A stretch of 64,000 nt of DNA, taken from contig JAJXZX010000016.1 in NCBI GenBank assembly GCA_021779835.1, forward strand, positions 1 through 64,000. Direction: 5' to 3'. This document shows positions 51,347 through 61,559 of the stretch, piece by piece. Made by a program: the position numbers and the translations under genes. How positions within the stretch are numbered: position 1 is the first letter of the stretch; each line of letters starts with the position of its first letter. The DNA is from Pseudomonadota bacterium (GTDB lineage Bacteria; Pseudomonadota; Alphaproteobacteria; Rhodobacterales; Rhodobacteraceae). A model generated the notes under the pieces. That model saw only the letters and a program-made list of their open reading frames with translations. It ran no database searches and was not told where the DNA came from.

Positions 51347-52846
51347 TTAGTAAGCGTCGCCGCCGCTATTGTCGCCCTGCCAGCCATGCGCAAGGTTGCC
51401 AAAGCGGGTGAAGCGACCCTCGAAGCTCAGCTCAACCGTGCCGATCGGCCCGTGGCGCTGCTTGCCGATGATGACCTCGGCCTTGCCATGCACGCGTTCC
51501 ATGGTGTCCTGCCACTTGGCCATCGCCTCGAGGTTATCCTCGCCCGGCTTTTCGCGTTCCTTATAATATTCATCGCGGTAGACGAACATCACCACGTCGG
51601 CGTCCTGCTCGATCGAGCCGGACTCGCGCAGGTCTGACAGCTGCGGGCGCTTGTCTTCGCGGCTTTCCACCGCACGGCTCAGCTGTGACAGCGCGATCAC
51701 TGGGATGTTCAGCTCTTTGGCAATTGCCTTCAGCCCCTGCGTGATCTCGCTGACCTCGTTGACGCGGTTTTCCTTGGCCGACGCCGCTTTCAGCAGCTGC
51801 AAATAGTCGATGATCAGCACGTCCAGCCCATGCGTCCGCTTCAGCCGCCGCGCCCGTGCCGCAACCGAGCTGATCGGCAGGGCCGGGGTGTCGTCGATAT
51901 ACAGCGGGCAGGCCTCCAACTGCTTGGCGGCCTCGACAAAACGGCGGAATTCAGCCTCGGTCATATCGCCGCGCCGGATCTGTTCCGAGGGCACCTCGGA
52001 CGCCTCTGACAGAACGCGCGCAGCAAGCTGTTCGGCCGACATCTCAAGGCTGAAGAACCCCACAACGCCACCATCCACCGCGCCCTCGGTGCCATCCTGC
52101 AAGCGCCCGCGCTTATAGGCCTTGGCGATGTTGAACGCGATGTTGGTCGCCAGCGAGGTCTTGCCCATCGACGGACGCCCGGCGAGGATCAGAAGGTCAG
52201 AGGGATGCAACCCGCCCAGTTTCTTGTCGAGATCGACCAGCCCGGTCGACACACCCGCCAGCCCGCCCTCGCGGTGATAGGCTGCATTCGCCACATCCAC
52301 GGCATCCTTCACCGCCTTTAGAAAGCTCTGGAACCCGCGTTCGGCATGGCCCTGTTCGCCCAGCTTGTATAGCCGCTGTTCCGCCTCGACGATCTGGTCC
52401 TTCGGTTCGCTTTCAACCTCGATCTTCTGCGCCTTGGCGGCGATGTCGCGGCCCAGCGTGATCAACTCGCGCCGCACCGCCAGATCATAGATCATCTGCG
52501 CATAATCGCGCGCCGCATAGGCCGCGATCGCCGCGCCCGCGAGACGCGCCAGATAGGCGGCACCGCCCAGTTCCTTCAGCCCCGGATCGTCGTCCAGAAA
52601 CGCCTTGATCGTCACAGGCGAGGCCAGCGCGTTCTTTTGAATGCGCGCGGCGGCGACCTCGTAGATGCGCTGATGCACGGGTTCATAAAAATGTTCGGAT
52701 TGGATCACCGAGGAGATGCGGTCGAAAATATCGTTGTTGGTCAGGATCGCGCCCAGCAATTGCTGCTCGGCCTCGATGTTATGCGGTGCGGTTTCCGGCT
52801 CTGCCGTCGCCGGCAAAACTGTGCGCAAAGTGGCGATTTCGGTCAT
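51347..52846 (-). CDS. dnaB: Replicative DNA helicase DnaB
   Basis: A 499-aa hexameric helicase. The N-terminal primase-interacting domain starts NIEAEQQLLGAILTNNDIFDRI; the RecA-like motor has Walker A LAGRPSMGKTSLATNIA (about residue 225), FFSLEMSAEQLAARVLSE, and LDVLIIDYLQLL; the late QLSRAVESREDKRPQLSDLRESGSIEQDAD region, quoted here only by its ends QLSRAVE and IEQDAD, is also conserved. It unwinds DNA at the fork. It has no intein. Confidence 0.96.
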   Translation of the reverse strand: MTEIATLRTVLPATAEPETAPHNIEAEQQLLGAILTNNDIFDRISSVIQSEHFYEPVHQRIYEVAAARIQKNALASPVTIKAFLDDDPGLKELGGAAYLARLAGAAIAAYAARDYAQMIYDLAVRRELITLGRDIAAKAQKIEVESEPKDQIVEAEQRLYKLGEQGHAERGFQSFLKAVKDAVDVANAAYHREGGLAGVSTGLVDLDKKLGGLHPSDLLILAGRPSMGKTSLATNIAFNIAKAYKRGRLQDGTEGAVDGGVVGFFSLEMSAEQLAARVLSEASEVPSEQIRRGDMTEAEFRRFVEAAKQLEACPLYIDDTPALPISSVAARARRLKRTHGLDVLIIDYLQLLKAASAKENRVNEVSEITQGLKAIAKELNIPVIALSQLSRAVESREDKRPQLSDLRESGSIEQDADVVMFVYRDEYYKEREKPGEDNLEAMAKWQDTMERVHGKAEVIIGKQRHGPIGTVELSFEGRFTRFGNLAHGWQGDNSGGDAY

Positions 52847-53090
52847 AGTTTGTCCCCGTCCAAGGTCGTCTGCATAAACCCTTTCCCGCCTCGGGCAATC
52901 GGGAAATAATGGTGGATTTCCCCGCGATAACCCGGTGCAAAAGCTGTGGATCGGGTGTGGGTAACTTTCATCCTACCACATCTGGTGCGAAAGACGAAGC
53001 CATCCGCAGCGGGTCGCGATTCCCATTTGGCCGGAGGGCCGGGTTATACCCAGCCGTCCACAGCCCAAACGGCCCAAAGTGAGCTTTTGT

Positions 53091-53768
53091 TCAACCTTTG
53101 CGCGCTTCCTGCCACACCCGCGGCGCGTTCAAAAACGCCTCGACCTCGCTCAGCGTCTTGGCGTCAAACGCCCCGCTGGCGCGCGCCTCGGCCAGAACGT
53201 CCCACCAGGTGCAAAGGTGATGCAGCTTAACCCCGTGATCGCCCAGCGTCTTTTCCGTCTCGGGGAAAATTCCGTAGTAAAAGATCACCGCCGTATGGCC
53301 GCAAGTCGCCCCGGTCTCGCGGATCGCATCGACGAAGGACAGTTTCGATCCGCCATCCGTTGTCAGATCCTCGACCAGCAGCACGCGCTCGCCCGCGCTC
53401 ATCGCGCCCTCAATGCGCGCATTGCGCCCATAGCCCTTGGGCTTCTTGCGCACATAGGTCATCGGCAGCGCCATGCGTTCGGCGACCATCGCGGCAAAGG
53501 GAATCCCCGCCGTCTCGCCGCCCGCGATATTGTCGAACGCCTCAAACCCCGCCTCGCGCAGCACGGTGCAGGTCAGGAAATCCATCAAGGTCGAGCGGAT
53601 GCGCGGATACGAGATCAGCTTGCGGCAGTCGATATAGGTCGGCGACGGCAGGCCAGAGGCCAGCGTGAATGGCGTTTCGGCGTTGAAATGCACCGCTTTG
53701 ATTTCCAACAGCATCCGCGCGGTCAGTCGCGCCATTTCGGCCTTGTCGGGGAAGGAAGTGGGCAGCAT
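53091..53768 (-). CDS. pyrE: Orotate phosphoribosyltransferase
   Basis: PyrE (225 aa) makes OMP from orotate and PRPP. The PRPP-binding motif is [13 protein letters not shown]; earlier [16 protein letters not shown] and [16 protein letters not shown] match the longer alphaproteobacterial OPRT type. The frame is open to 53894 through repeat DNA, but ATG 53768 gives the family start [15 protein letters not shown]. It is transcribed after pyrC, 85 bases away, across repeat R9. Confidence 0.95.
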   Translation of the reverse strand: MLPTSFPDKAEMARLTARMLLEIKAVHFNAETPFTLASGLPSPTYIDCRKLISYPRIRSTLMDFLTCTVLREAGFEAFDNIAGGETAGIPFAAMVAERMALPMTYVRKKPKGYGRNARIEGAMSAGERVLLVEDLTTDGGSKLSFVDAIRETGATCGHTAVIFYYGIFPETEKTLGDHGVKLHHLCTWWDVLAEARASGAFDAKTLSEVEAFLNAPRVWQEARKG

Positions 53769-53794
53769 GGGCGATGGTCCTTGCAGGATACGGG

Positions 53795-53831
53795 TTTCTT
53801 CGTGGCGCAAATACTCCCGGCGGAGCCTCCC
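53795..53831 (-). repeat. Dispersed repeat copy R9
   Basis: The reverse strand reads GGAGGCTCCGCCGGGAGTAT followed by TTGCGCCACGAAGAA, a variant of the dispersed core with the GCTCCGCCGG lead seen also in R8 and R11. It lies in the pyrC-pyrE gap, on the strand of those genes. Confidence 0.7.
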
Positions 53832-53853
53832 ACTTGGGGGGCTGCGCGCCGGT

Positions 53854-54894
53854 TCAGGGCTCGACGTGCCAATGCAGCGGCATGCCGGGGTCAAAAACGG
53901 TAACCGGGCCGGCGCCGGTCAGGATCTTGGCCGGATAGGTCACCGGGTCACCCTTGCGCAGCGTGATCGTCGCCTCGTTCGGCGCCATCCCATAAAACGC
54001 GGCACCATTCAGCGAGGTGAAGCCTTCCAGCCGGTCGAGCCGCCCCATATCTTCAAACACTTCGGCCAGGATCGACATCGTGTTGGTCGCGGTAAAACAG
54101 CCCGCGCAGCCGCAGGCATGTTCCTTCAGCGCGTCGATATGCGGGGCCGAGTCGGTGCCCAGAAAGAACCGCGCATCGCCCGAGGTCGCCGCCTCGCGCA
54201 GCGCCAGGCGGTGCAATTCGCGCTTGGCGACCGGCAGGCAATAATAATGCGGCTTGATGCCACCGACGAGGATGTGGTTGCGGTTCAGGATCAGGTGATG
54301 CGTGGTAATCGTCGCGGCCAGTCCTTCGTCCGCCGACCGGACATAGGCCACACCTTCCTGCGTCGTCACATGCTCCATCACCACGCGCAGCCCCGGCGTC
54401 TTGCGCCGGATCCGGTCGAGCACGCGGTCGATGAACACTGCCTCTCGGTCGAATATATCGACGGTCGGATCAGTCACCTCGCCATGCACGCACAGCGGCA
54501 GGCCAATGTCGGCCATCGCCTCCAGCACCGGGCGCACCTTGTCAAAGTCGCGCACACCAGAGTTGGAGTTGGTGGTGGCCCCGGCGGGATACAGCTTTAC
54601 CGCAGCGGCCAGCCCGGACCCGGCGGCGGCCATGACATCCTCTGGGTCGGTGTCCTCGGTCAGGTAGAGCGTCATCAGCGGCGTGAACGTCGCCCCCTCC
54701 GGCATCGCCCTCAGGATGCGGTCGCGGTAATCGGCGGCCTGTCGCGCGGTCACCACCGGCGGCACAAGGTTCGGCATCACGATGGCGCGCGCGAAATGGC
54801 GCGTCGTCTCGGGCAGGATACCTTCGAGCATGGCACCATCGCGCAGGTGCAGATGCCAGTCGTCGGGGCGGCGGAGGGTGAGGCTTTGGGTCAT
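53854..54894 (-). CDS. pyrC: Dihydroorotase
   Basis: PyrC (346 aa, E. coli-like class II length) cyclises carbamoyl aspartate to dihydroorotate. Zinc ligands appear in [13 protein letters not shown] (HxH), [18 protein letters not shown] and LGTDSAPH. The ATG begins [20 protein letters not shown]. It is co-directional with pyrE, giving a pyrC-pyrE pair. In the 177 bases upstream (54895-55071), shared with ureD, I see no clear promoter. Confidence 0.96.
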   Translation of the reverse strand: MTQSLTLRRPDDWHLHLRDGAMLEGILPETTRHFARAIVMPNLVPPVVTARQAADYRDRILRAMPEGATFTPLMTLYLTEDTDPEDVMAAAGSGLAAAVKLYPAGATTNSNSGVRDFDKVRPVLEAMADIGLPLCVHGEVTDPTVDIFDREAVFIDRVLDRIRRKTPGLRVVMEHVTTQEGVAYVRSADEGLAATITTHHLILNRNHILVGGIKPHYYCLPVAKRELHRLALREAATSGDARFFLGTDSAPHIDALKEHACGCAGCFTATNTMSILAEVFEDMGRLDRLEGFTSLNGAAFYGMAPNEATITLRKGDPVTYPAKILTGAGPVTVFDPGMPLHWHVEP

Positions 54895-55071
54895 GCCTTG
54901 CGGTTACACAAAATGGAAGGCAATTTCCAGTGGGTCCACCGGTTTTCGTGCTGCCCATTTCATAAGCAACCGCGCCCCCCACTTGGGCAATAGTTGCTGC
55001 GTCGCGGCGTTGCCGCCGCTTCGTCGCCGCCGCGCGCTCGCCTCTGCCGTCGCGTCGGATAAATAGGCCAC

Positions 55072-55890
55072 ATGCTTGATGCCGCACCCTCTGTTTCCAT
55101 TTTGCAACGCACCCGTGGACGCGCGGCAGTGCGGCTGGTCCAGCACGCAGAGGGCGCGCGGCTGACTGACCTGCACCAATCCGGCTCTGCCAAGGCGATG
55201 CTGCCGCGTATGCACGGCGCGGCGCCCGAGGTGGTGTTTCTCAATACCTCTGGCGGGCTGACCGGCGGCGACCGGTTGGACTATGCGCTGGACCTTGGCG
55301 CGGGCGTGCGCGCCGTCGCCACCACCCAAACCGCCGAGCGCGCCTATGCCAGTTCGGGCGGCCACGCCGAGCTGTCGGTGAGGCTAACCCTTGGCCCAGG
55401 TGCCGCCCTCGACTGGCTGCCGCAAGAGACGATTCTGTTCGACCAATCCCGCCTCACGCGCCGTCTCAACGCCGATCTTGCCGCCGATGCCCGCCTGTTG
55501 CTGGCCGAATGCGTCGTGCTGGGCCGCGCCGCGATGGGCGAGACGCTGCACGATATCGACCTGACCGACTGGCGCGAGGTGCGTCGCGCGGGCCAGCCCG
55601 TGTTCCTTGAGCCCTTGCGCCTGACGCCGCAAACCCTGACCGCTGGCCCGGCGGCGCTGGCTGCATACCGCGCCTTCGCCACCATCGCCCTGATCGCGCC
55701 GGGGGCAGAGGATATGCTGGCCACCGTGCGCCGCACGCTGCCGGAGGGCATGATGGCCGCAGCCTCGGCTTGGGACGGCAAATGCGTGGTGCGGCTGATG
55801 GCGGTGGATGCAATGCCGCTGAAGGCCGCGATGGCACAGCTTTTGGGCGTGATACGCGGCAAACCTTTGCCCCGCGTCTGGCAGATCTGA
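55072..55890 (+). CDS. ureD: Urease accessory protein UreD
   Basis: UreD (272 aa; UreH in some species) is the scaffold for nickel delivery to apo-urease with UreF and UreG. Landmarks are VFLNTSGGLTGGDRLDYALDLG, TTQTAERAYAS, and LDWLPQETILFDQSRL. It is first in ureD-A-B-C. The ribosome site is weak (AGGCC before ATG). Confidence 0.94.
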   Translation: MLDAAPSVSILQRTRGRAAVRLVQHAEGARLTDLHQSGSAKAMLPRMHGAAPEVVFLNTSGGLTGGDRLDYALDLGAGVRAVATTQTAERAYASSGGHAELSVRLTLGPGAALDWLPQETILFDQSRLTRRLNADLAADARLLLAECVVLGRAAMGETLHDIDLTDWREVRRAGQPVFLEPLRLTPQTLTAGPAALAAYRAFATIALIAPGAEDMLATVRRTLPEGMMAAASAWDGKCVVRLMAVDAMPLKAAMAQLLGVIRGKPLPRVWQI

Positions 55891-55899
55891 GGAGAGACG

Positions 55900-56202
55900 A
55901 TGAACCTGACCCCACGCGAAAAGGACAAACTATTGATCTCGCTCGCCGCAATGGTGGCGCGCGGGCGGCTGGCGCGCGGCGTAAGGCTGAACCACCCCGA
56001 GGCGATCGCCCTGATTACCGATTTCGTGGTCGAAGGCGCCCGCGATGGCCGCTCTGTCGCTGATCTGATGGAGGCGGGCGCGCATGTGGTGACCCGCGAT
56101 CAGTGCATGGAAGGCATCGCCGAGATGATCCCCGACGTGCAGGTCGAGGCGACCTTCCCCGATGGGACCAAGCTGGTGACGGTGCATCACCCGATCCGCT
56201 AG
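55900..56202 (+). CDS. ureA: Urease gamma subunit
   Basis: UreA (100 aa, exactly the family size) begins [20 protein letters not shown] and has [22 protein letters not shown] and the [20 protein letters not shown] end. It is a structural subunit of the UreABC trimer. ATG follows GAGGAGACG, 9 bases after ureD. Confidence 0.97.
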   Translation: MNLTPREKDKLLISLAAMVARGRLARGVRLNHPEAIALITDFVVEGARDGRSVADLMEAGAHVVTRDQCMEGIAEMIPDVQVEATFPDGTKLVTVHHPIR

Positions 56203-56241
56203 GCGGGCGGGGGCATGTGAACGAACAGGAAAGGCGGCGCG

Positions 56242-56547
56242 ATGATACCGGGTGAAGTTTTCCCCAAGGCGGGCGAGATAGAGCTGAACGTGGGCGCGAC
56301 ACCCGTGGTTCTGGTGGTGGCCAACACTGGCGACCGCCCGGTGCAGGTCGGCTCGCACTATCATTTTGCCGAAACGAACGCGGGGCTGGCCTTTGACCGC
56401 GCGGCGGCGCGCGGTATGCGGCTCGACATCGCGGCAGGCACCGCGGTGCGGTTCGAGCCAGGTCAAAGCCGCGAGGTGCGGCTGGTGCCTTATGGCGGCG
56501 CGCGGCGGGTTTATGGCTTCAACGGCAATGTGATGGGCGCGCTGTGA
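56242..56547 (+). CDS. ureB: Urease beta subunit
   Basis: UreB (101 aa) begins [18 protein letters not shown] and has [17 protein letters not shown] and [16 protein letters not shown], the typical beta-subunit blocks. Its TGA overlaps the GTG start of a DUF1311 gene that separates it from ureC. Confidence 0.96.
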   Translation: MIPGEVFPKAGEIELNVGATPVVLVVANTGDRPVQVGSHYHFAETNAGLAFDRAAARGMRLDIAAGTAVRFEPGQSREVRLVPYGGARRVYGFNGNVMGAL

Positions 56548-56942
56548 GGGGCTGGCGCATCTTGGTCGTGGCTTTTGTCTCAGCCGCGCTGCCGCTGATG
56601 GCACAGGCGGCGGATTGTTCCAATCCAGTCACGCAAAGCGATATGACGTTCTGCGCCGGGCGGGATTTCGCGGCGGCGGATAAGGCGCTGAACGCCGCCT
56701 ATCTCAAAGCACGCGATCAGATGCGCGCGATTGACGCCGATCTGCCCGCCGACCAACGCGGCGCCGCTGCAGCGCTTCTGGCGGCGCAAAAGGCATGGAT
56801 CACCTTCCGCGATCAGGCCTGCATCGCTGAAGGTTACACTAACCACGGCGGTTCGATCGAGCCGATGGTGGTGGCTGAATGCCAGACGCGGCTGACCACA
56901 GCGCGCACCAAGGACCTGACCGACCTTACCGCCCAAAACTGA
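56544..56942 (+). CDS. DUF1311/LprI-like exported protein within the urease operon
   Basis: A 132-aa protein with a signal peptide ([20 protein letters not shown], cleavage at AQA-ADC) and the DUF1311 pattern: [52 protein letters not shown], and a final cysteine in [10 protein letters not shown]. Four cysteines suggest two disulfides in the periplasm. Members include LprI, a lysozyme inhibitor, but most are uncharacterised. It starts with GTG overlapping the ureB stop and ends 21 bases before ureC, so it is co-transcribed with the urease subunits. Confidence 0.85.
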   Translation: MRGWRILVVAFVSAALPLMAQAADCSNPVTQSDMTFCAGRDFAAADKALNAAYLKARDQMRAIDADLPADQRGAAAALLAAQKAWITFRDQACIAEGYTNHGGSIEPMVVAECQTRLTTARTKDLTDLTAQN

Positions 56943-56963
56943 CCCGTCGAAAAGGATCACGCC

Positions 56964-58673
<1,710 letters not shown>

Positions 58674-58804
58674 CCAATCCCTTGCCGCCAAGTGATATGC
58701 ACCGCAATGCAGCAATGCAAATGCAGCAATTGCAATGACCACCCCCTGCGCGCATGCTGACCCCATGGGAGGAAACCCGCCATATCCTTGCAGGAGGTTT
58801 CCAC

Positions 58805-59041
58805 ATGGCACGTGCAGTTCACGACCAATCGGAACAGTCCGACCGCGATGACCGTATCCGAGACCGCCTCGATAGCTACTTCGCCACCATGGGTATGGGC
58901 TTCAACGCCTACCTCGAGCGGCGCAACCGCATGGAAGAAATGCGCCGCCTCAGCGCGCTTCCCGACGACGAACTACAAGCCTTGGGCGTCACGCGCGCCG
59001 ACATCCCCGCCCATGTTTTCCGTGATCTGTTCGATCTCTGA
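58805..59041 (+). CDS. Small DUF1127-type protein
   Basis: A 78-aa protein: polar start MARAVHDQSEQSDRDDRIRD, a middle amphipathic segment, and the C-terminal DUF1127 pattern RRLSALPDDELQALGVTRADIPAHVFRDLF. DUF1127 proteins have been linked to RNA-related or phosphate/carbon responses in alphaproteobacteria. A strong AGGAGG (58791-58796) sits 8 bases before ATG 58805, which rules out the upstream in-frame ATG at 58754. It lies between ureC and ureE. Confidence 0.8.
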   Translation: MARAVHDQSEQSDRDDRIRDRLDSYFATMGMGFNAYLERRNRMEEMRRLSALPDDELQALGVTRADIPAHVFRDLFDL

Positions 59042-59060
59042 TCATCGGGCGACCTTCACC

Positions 59061-59091
59061 GCCCCGCGCCGGACCCTTTTCGGCACGGGGC
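59061..59091 (+). terminator. Hairpin after the DUF1127 gene
   Basis: GCCCCG-C-GCCG and CGGC-A-CGGGGC form a stem with one internal mismatch around GACCCTTTT, starting 20 bases past the stop. No T-run follows, so its role as a terminator is tentative. Confidence 0.4.
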
Positions 59092-59200
59092 ACAGCAAAC
59101 CCCTGCGCGGCTTCCCGCCCAGCCCAATCACCCCGCTTGCGGGCCCTTGATGAAAACCGCAGACTCAGGCGCAAAACACCACAGCAGCATTGAGCCCCCC

Positions 59201-59515
59201 ATGACACATCCGCGCGCCATCCTTCCCGCCTTCCTTGCCATCGCGGCGCTCAGCGCCTGCATGAACGATCCTGCGCAATACGCGGGCTCTCCGGTCCGCA
59301 CCGCTTCGGCGGGCGAGGTGGCCCAGTGCAAATTCATCTCCAACTTCTCCAACACGCCCGGCGATTACGGCATCTTCGCCGCCAAGGCGCAGGACTACGC
59401 CCGCAACGCCATCCTGCGCGACGCAGGTGCCAACGGCGCAAACACGGTGGTGTTTGAAAAGGTCGATCCCGGCAGCATGGTCACCATCATCCGCGCCGCA
59501 GCCTACCGCTGCTAG
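59201..59515 (+). CDS. Small lipoprotein
   Basis: A 104-aa predicted lipoprotein: signal MTHPRAILPAFLAIAALSAC with lipobox LSAC (Cys20), mature part AGEVAQCKFISNFSNTPGDYG, then YARNAILRDAGANGANTVVFEK, a pattern like DUF4156-type lipoproteins, and a C-terminal Cys. An earlier in-frame start at 59147 would bury the signal peptide, so ATG 59201 is chosen. Outer- or inner-membrane anchored; function unknown. Confidence 0.7.
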   Translation: MTHPRAILPAFLAIAALSACMNDPAQYAGSPVRTASAGEVAQCKFISNFSNTPGDYGIFAAKAQDYARNAILRDAGANGANTVVFEKVDPGSMVTIIRAAAYRC

Positions 59516-59524
59516 GCGCGTTAA

Positions 59525-59619
59525 AGCGTGTCGGGTTTACATCAAAACAGTTTATCGAAAAACGCGTCGAGCGGCCGCGAGAGGCCGCGATTTTCGATTC
59601 AATGCAAACCTGACACGCT
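59525..59619. repeat. Palindromic MITE-like element upstream of ureE
   Basis: AGCGTGTCGGGTTTACAT (59525-59542) and ATGCAAACCTGACACGCT (59602-59619) are inverted arms with 16 of 18 positions pairing. Between them are further palindromes, TCGAAAA...TTTTCGA and GCGGCC-GCGAGA-GGCCGC, so nearly the whole 95 bases can fold as one long hairpin. No open frame is inside. It resembles a small non-autonomous mobile or REP-like repeat. Confidence 0.65.
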
Positions 59620-59691
59620 CTAGGGCTGACACTGGCGCGACTTAGGCGCTAGACTTCTCCCGACACGCGCCCCCTGCCGGAGGAAATGACC

Positions 59692-60216
59692 ATGACCGAC
59701 CAACCCACCGCCCACAGCATCCGTGCGCCGGGCCACGGACAGATGACACACGGCCAGGTCACACTGGGGTATGAGGACCGCTTTCTGCGCCGCAAACGTC
59801 TGACCACCGACGCGGGCGAGGCAATCCTTGTTGACCTGCCGGAGACCACGTCGCTTGCCGCAGGTGCCGCGTTTGAACTGTCCGACGGCCGCCTGATCGC
59901 CATCGCCGCCGCTGACGAGCCCGTGCTGATCGTTACCGGTGACCTGCCGCGCCTTGCCTGGCACATCGGCAACCGCCATACGCCCTGCCAGATCAATCCC
60001 GACCGCCTTGTCATCCGCGCCGACCACGTCCTTGCCGGTATGCTCAGCGGTCTCGGGGCGACCGTCATCGCCGCCATCGCGCCCTTCACCCCCGAGGGCG
60101 GCGCCTATGGCATGGGCCGCACGATGGGTCACGACCACGGCCATACCCACGTCCACACGCACATCTCGCATACCACGCCCGACGACGAGGAAGACGAGGC
60201 CGAGGTCGAAGTGTGA
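59692..60216 (+). CDS. ureE: Urease accessory protein UreE
   Basis: UreE (174 aa) is the nickel metallochaperone for urease. It has LGYEDRFLRRKRL early, DRLVIRADHVLAGMLSGLGA in the metal-binding domain, and a His-rich tail GHDHGHTHVHTHISH followed by an acidic end. GGAGG lies 2 bases before an ATG at 59686 but 8 bases before ATG 59692, so the latter is favoured. Its TGA overlaps the GTG of ureF. Confidence 0.93.
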   Translation: MTDQPTAHSIRAPGHGQMTHGQVTLGYEDRFLRRKRLTTDAGEAILVDLPETTSLAAGAAFELSDGRLIAIAAADEPVLIVTGDLPRLAWHIGNRHTPCQINPDRLVIRADHVLAGMLSGLGATVIAAIAPFTPEGGAYGMGRTMGHDHGHTHVHTHISHTTPDDEEDEAEVEV

Positions 60217-60848
60217 CGCCAGACCTGCTGACGCTGACGCAATGGCTGTCGCCCGCCTTTCCGGTGGGCGGCTTCGCCTATTCGCACGGGCTTGAGACCG
60301 CCATCGCTGCGGGCGAAATCTCGGATGCGGCCAGCTTGCAAATCTGGGTAGGCACCATCCTGACCGAGGGCGCAGGCCGCACCGATGCCATCCTGATTGC
60401 CCACGCGCTGCGCCCCGACGCCGACCTCGGCACCCTTGCCGCCATCGCCCGCGCCCTTGCCCCCTCACGCGAAAGACTGGCCGAGGCAGAGGAGCAGGGC
60501 GCCGCCTTCCTGCGCACCACCAATGCACTGACCGGCACCGATTTCCCCGCCATGCCGCTGCCTATCGCCATCGCCGCCGCCGCGCGCACCCTGGCGCTCG
60601 CGCCGGTAGAGGTCATCGCCCTCACCCTGCACGCCTTCACCTCCAACCTCGTGCAAGTTGGCGTCCGTTTCATCCCGCTCGGCCAGACCGCAGGGCAGGG
60701 GGTGCTTGCCGCCCTCCACCCTCTCATCCTGCGCATCGCCGCCGAGGCCACCACGGTGCCGCTCAACGCTATCGGCTCCGGCGCCATCCGGGCCGACCTC
60801 GCGGCGATGCAGCACGAAACCCTCGATGTCAGGATCTTCCGCACATGA
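60213..60848 (+). CDS. ureF: Urease accessory protein UreF
   Basis: UreF (211 aa) bridges UreD and UreG in the nickel-insertion complex. It begins [24 protein letters not shown], the conserved family opening, and ends with [13 protein letters not shown] near-identical to other UreF tails. GTG start overlapping the ureE stop; ATGA overlap with ureG. Confidence 0.94.
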   Translation: MTPDLLTLTQWLSPAFPVGGFAYSHGLETAIAAGEISDAASLQIWVGTILTEGAGRTDAILIAHALRPDADLGTLAAIARALAPSRERLAEAEEQGAAFLRTTNALTGTDFPAMPLPIAIAAAARTLALAPVEVIALTLHAFTSNLVQVGVRFIPLGQTAGQGVLAALHPLILRIAAEATTVPLNAIGSGAIRADLAAMQHETLDVRIFRT

Positions 60849-61465
60849 GCGCTAAACCCTCCCCCCACGGCCCCCTCCGCATTGGCATCGGCGGCCCGGT
60901 CGGCGCTGGTAAGACCACGCTGACCGAGCAACTCTGCCGCGCGCTGCGCGACCGCTATTCGATCGCCGTCGTCACCAATGACATCTACACCCGCGAGGAT
61001 GCCGAATTCCTCATGCGCGCTCAGGCGCTGCCGATCGAGCGTATCCGCGGCGTCGAAACCGGCGGCTGCCCGCATACCGCGATCCGCGAGGATGCCTCGA
61101 TCAACCTCGCCGCCATCGCCGACCTCAACCGCGCCATCCCCGACCTTGACATCATCTTGATCGAATCCGGCGGCGACAACCTCGCCGCCACCTTCAGCCC
61201 CGAACTCGCCGACCTGACAATTTACGTCATCGACACTGCGGCGGGTCAGGACATCCCGCGCAAAAAAGGCCCGGGCGTCACCCGATCAGACCTGCTCGTG
61301 GTGAACAAAACCGACCTCGCCCCCTATGTCGGCGTCGATCCGGTACTGCTGGAATCCGATACCAAAGCCGCGCGCGGCGCACGGCCCTACGTCATGGCCA
61401 ACCTGCGCCACGGCAAGGGCGTCGCGGAAATCACCGACTTCCTGATCCGCGAAGGTGGTCTCTAA
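60845..61465 (+). CDS. ureG: Urease accessory GTPase UreG
   Basis: UreG (206 aa) hydrolyses GTP to drive nickel transfer into urease. P-loop [18 protein letters not shown], metal motif [16 protein letters not shown] (CPH), [15 protein letters not shown], and the base-recognition [12 protein letters not shown] are all present. It is last in ureE-F-G; a hairpin overlaps its stop. Confidence 0.97.
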   Translation: MSAKPSPHGPLRIGIGGPVGAGKTTLTEQLCRALRDRYSIAVVTNDIYTREDAEFLMRAQALPIERIRGVETGGCPHTAIREDASINLAAIADLNRAIPDLDIILIESGGDNLAATFSPELADLTIYVIDTAAGQDIPRKKGPGVTRSDLLVVNKTDLAPYVGVDPVLLESDTKAARGARPYVMANLRHGKGVAEITDFLIREGGL

Positions 61466-61488
61466 GGGGGCCCAAAAACGGCCCCTTT
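61464..61488 (+). terminator. Terminator after ureG
   Basis: AAGGGGGCC and GGCCCCTTT form a 9-base stem with one G-T pair and a CAAAAAC loop, beginning at the ureG stop codon. Repeat R10 with TTCTTTTTGG follows immediately, giving a T-rich trailer. Confidence 0.65.
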
Positions 61489-61491
61489 CAC

Positions 61492-61518
61492 CTTCTTTTT
61501 GGCAAAAATACTCAAACG
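61492..61518 (-). repeat. Dispersed repeat copy R10
   Basis: The reverse strand reads GAGTATTTTTGCCAAAAAGA, the canonical core. It sits between the convergent ends of ureG and the minus-strand gene at 61560, next to the ureG hairpin. Confidence 0.8.
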
Positions 61519-61559
61519 ACGCGCCGTTTCCACCAGCGCTTCGCGTCAGAGCAAGCGCC

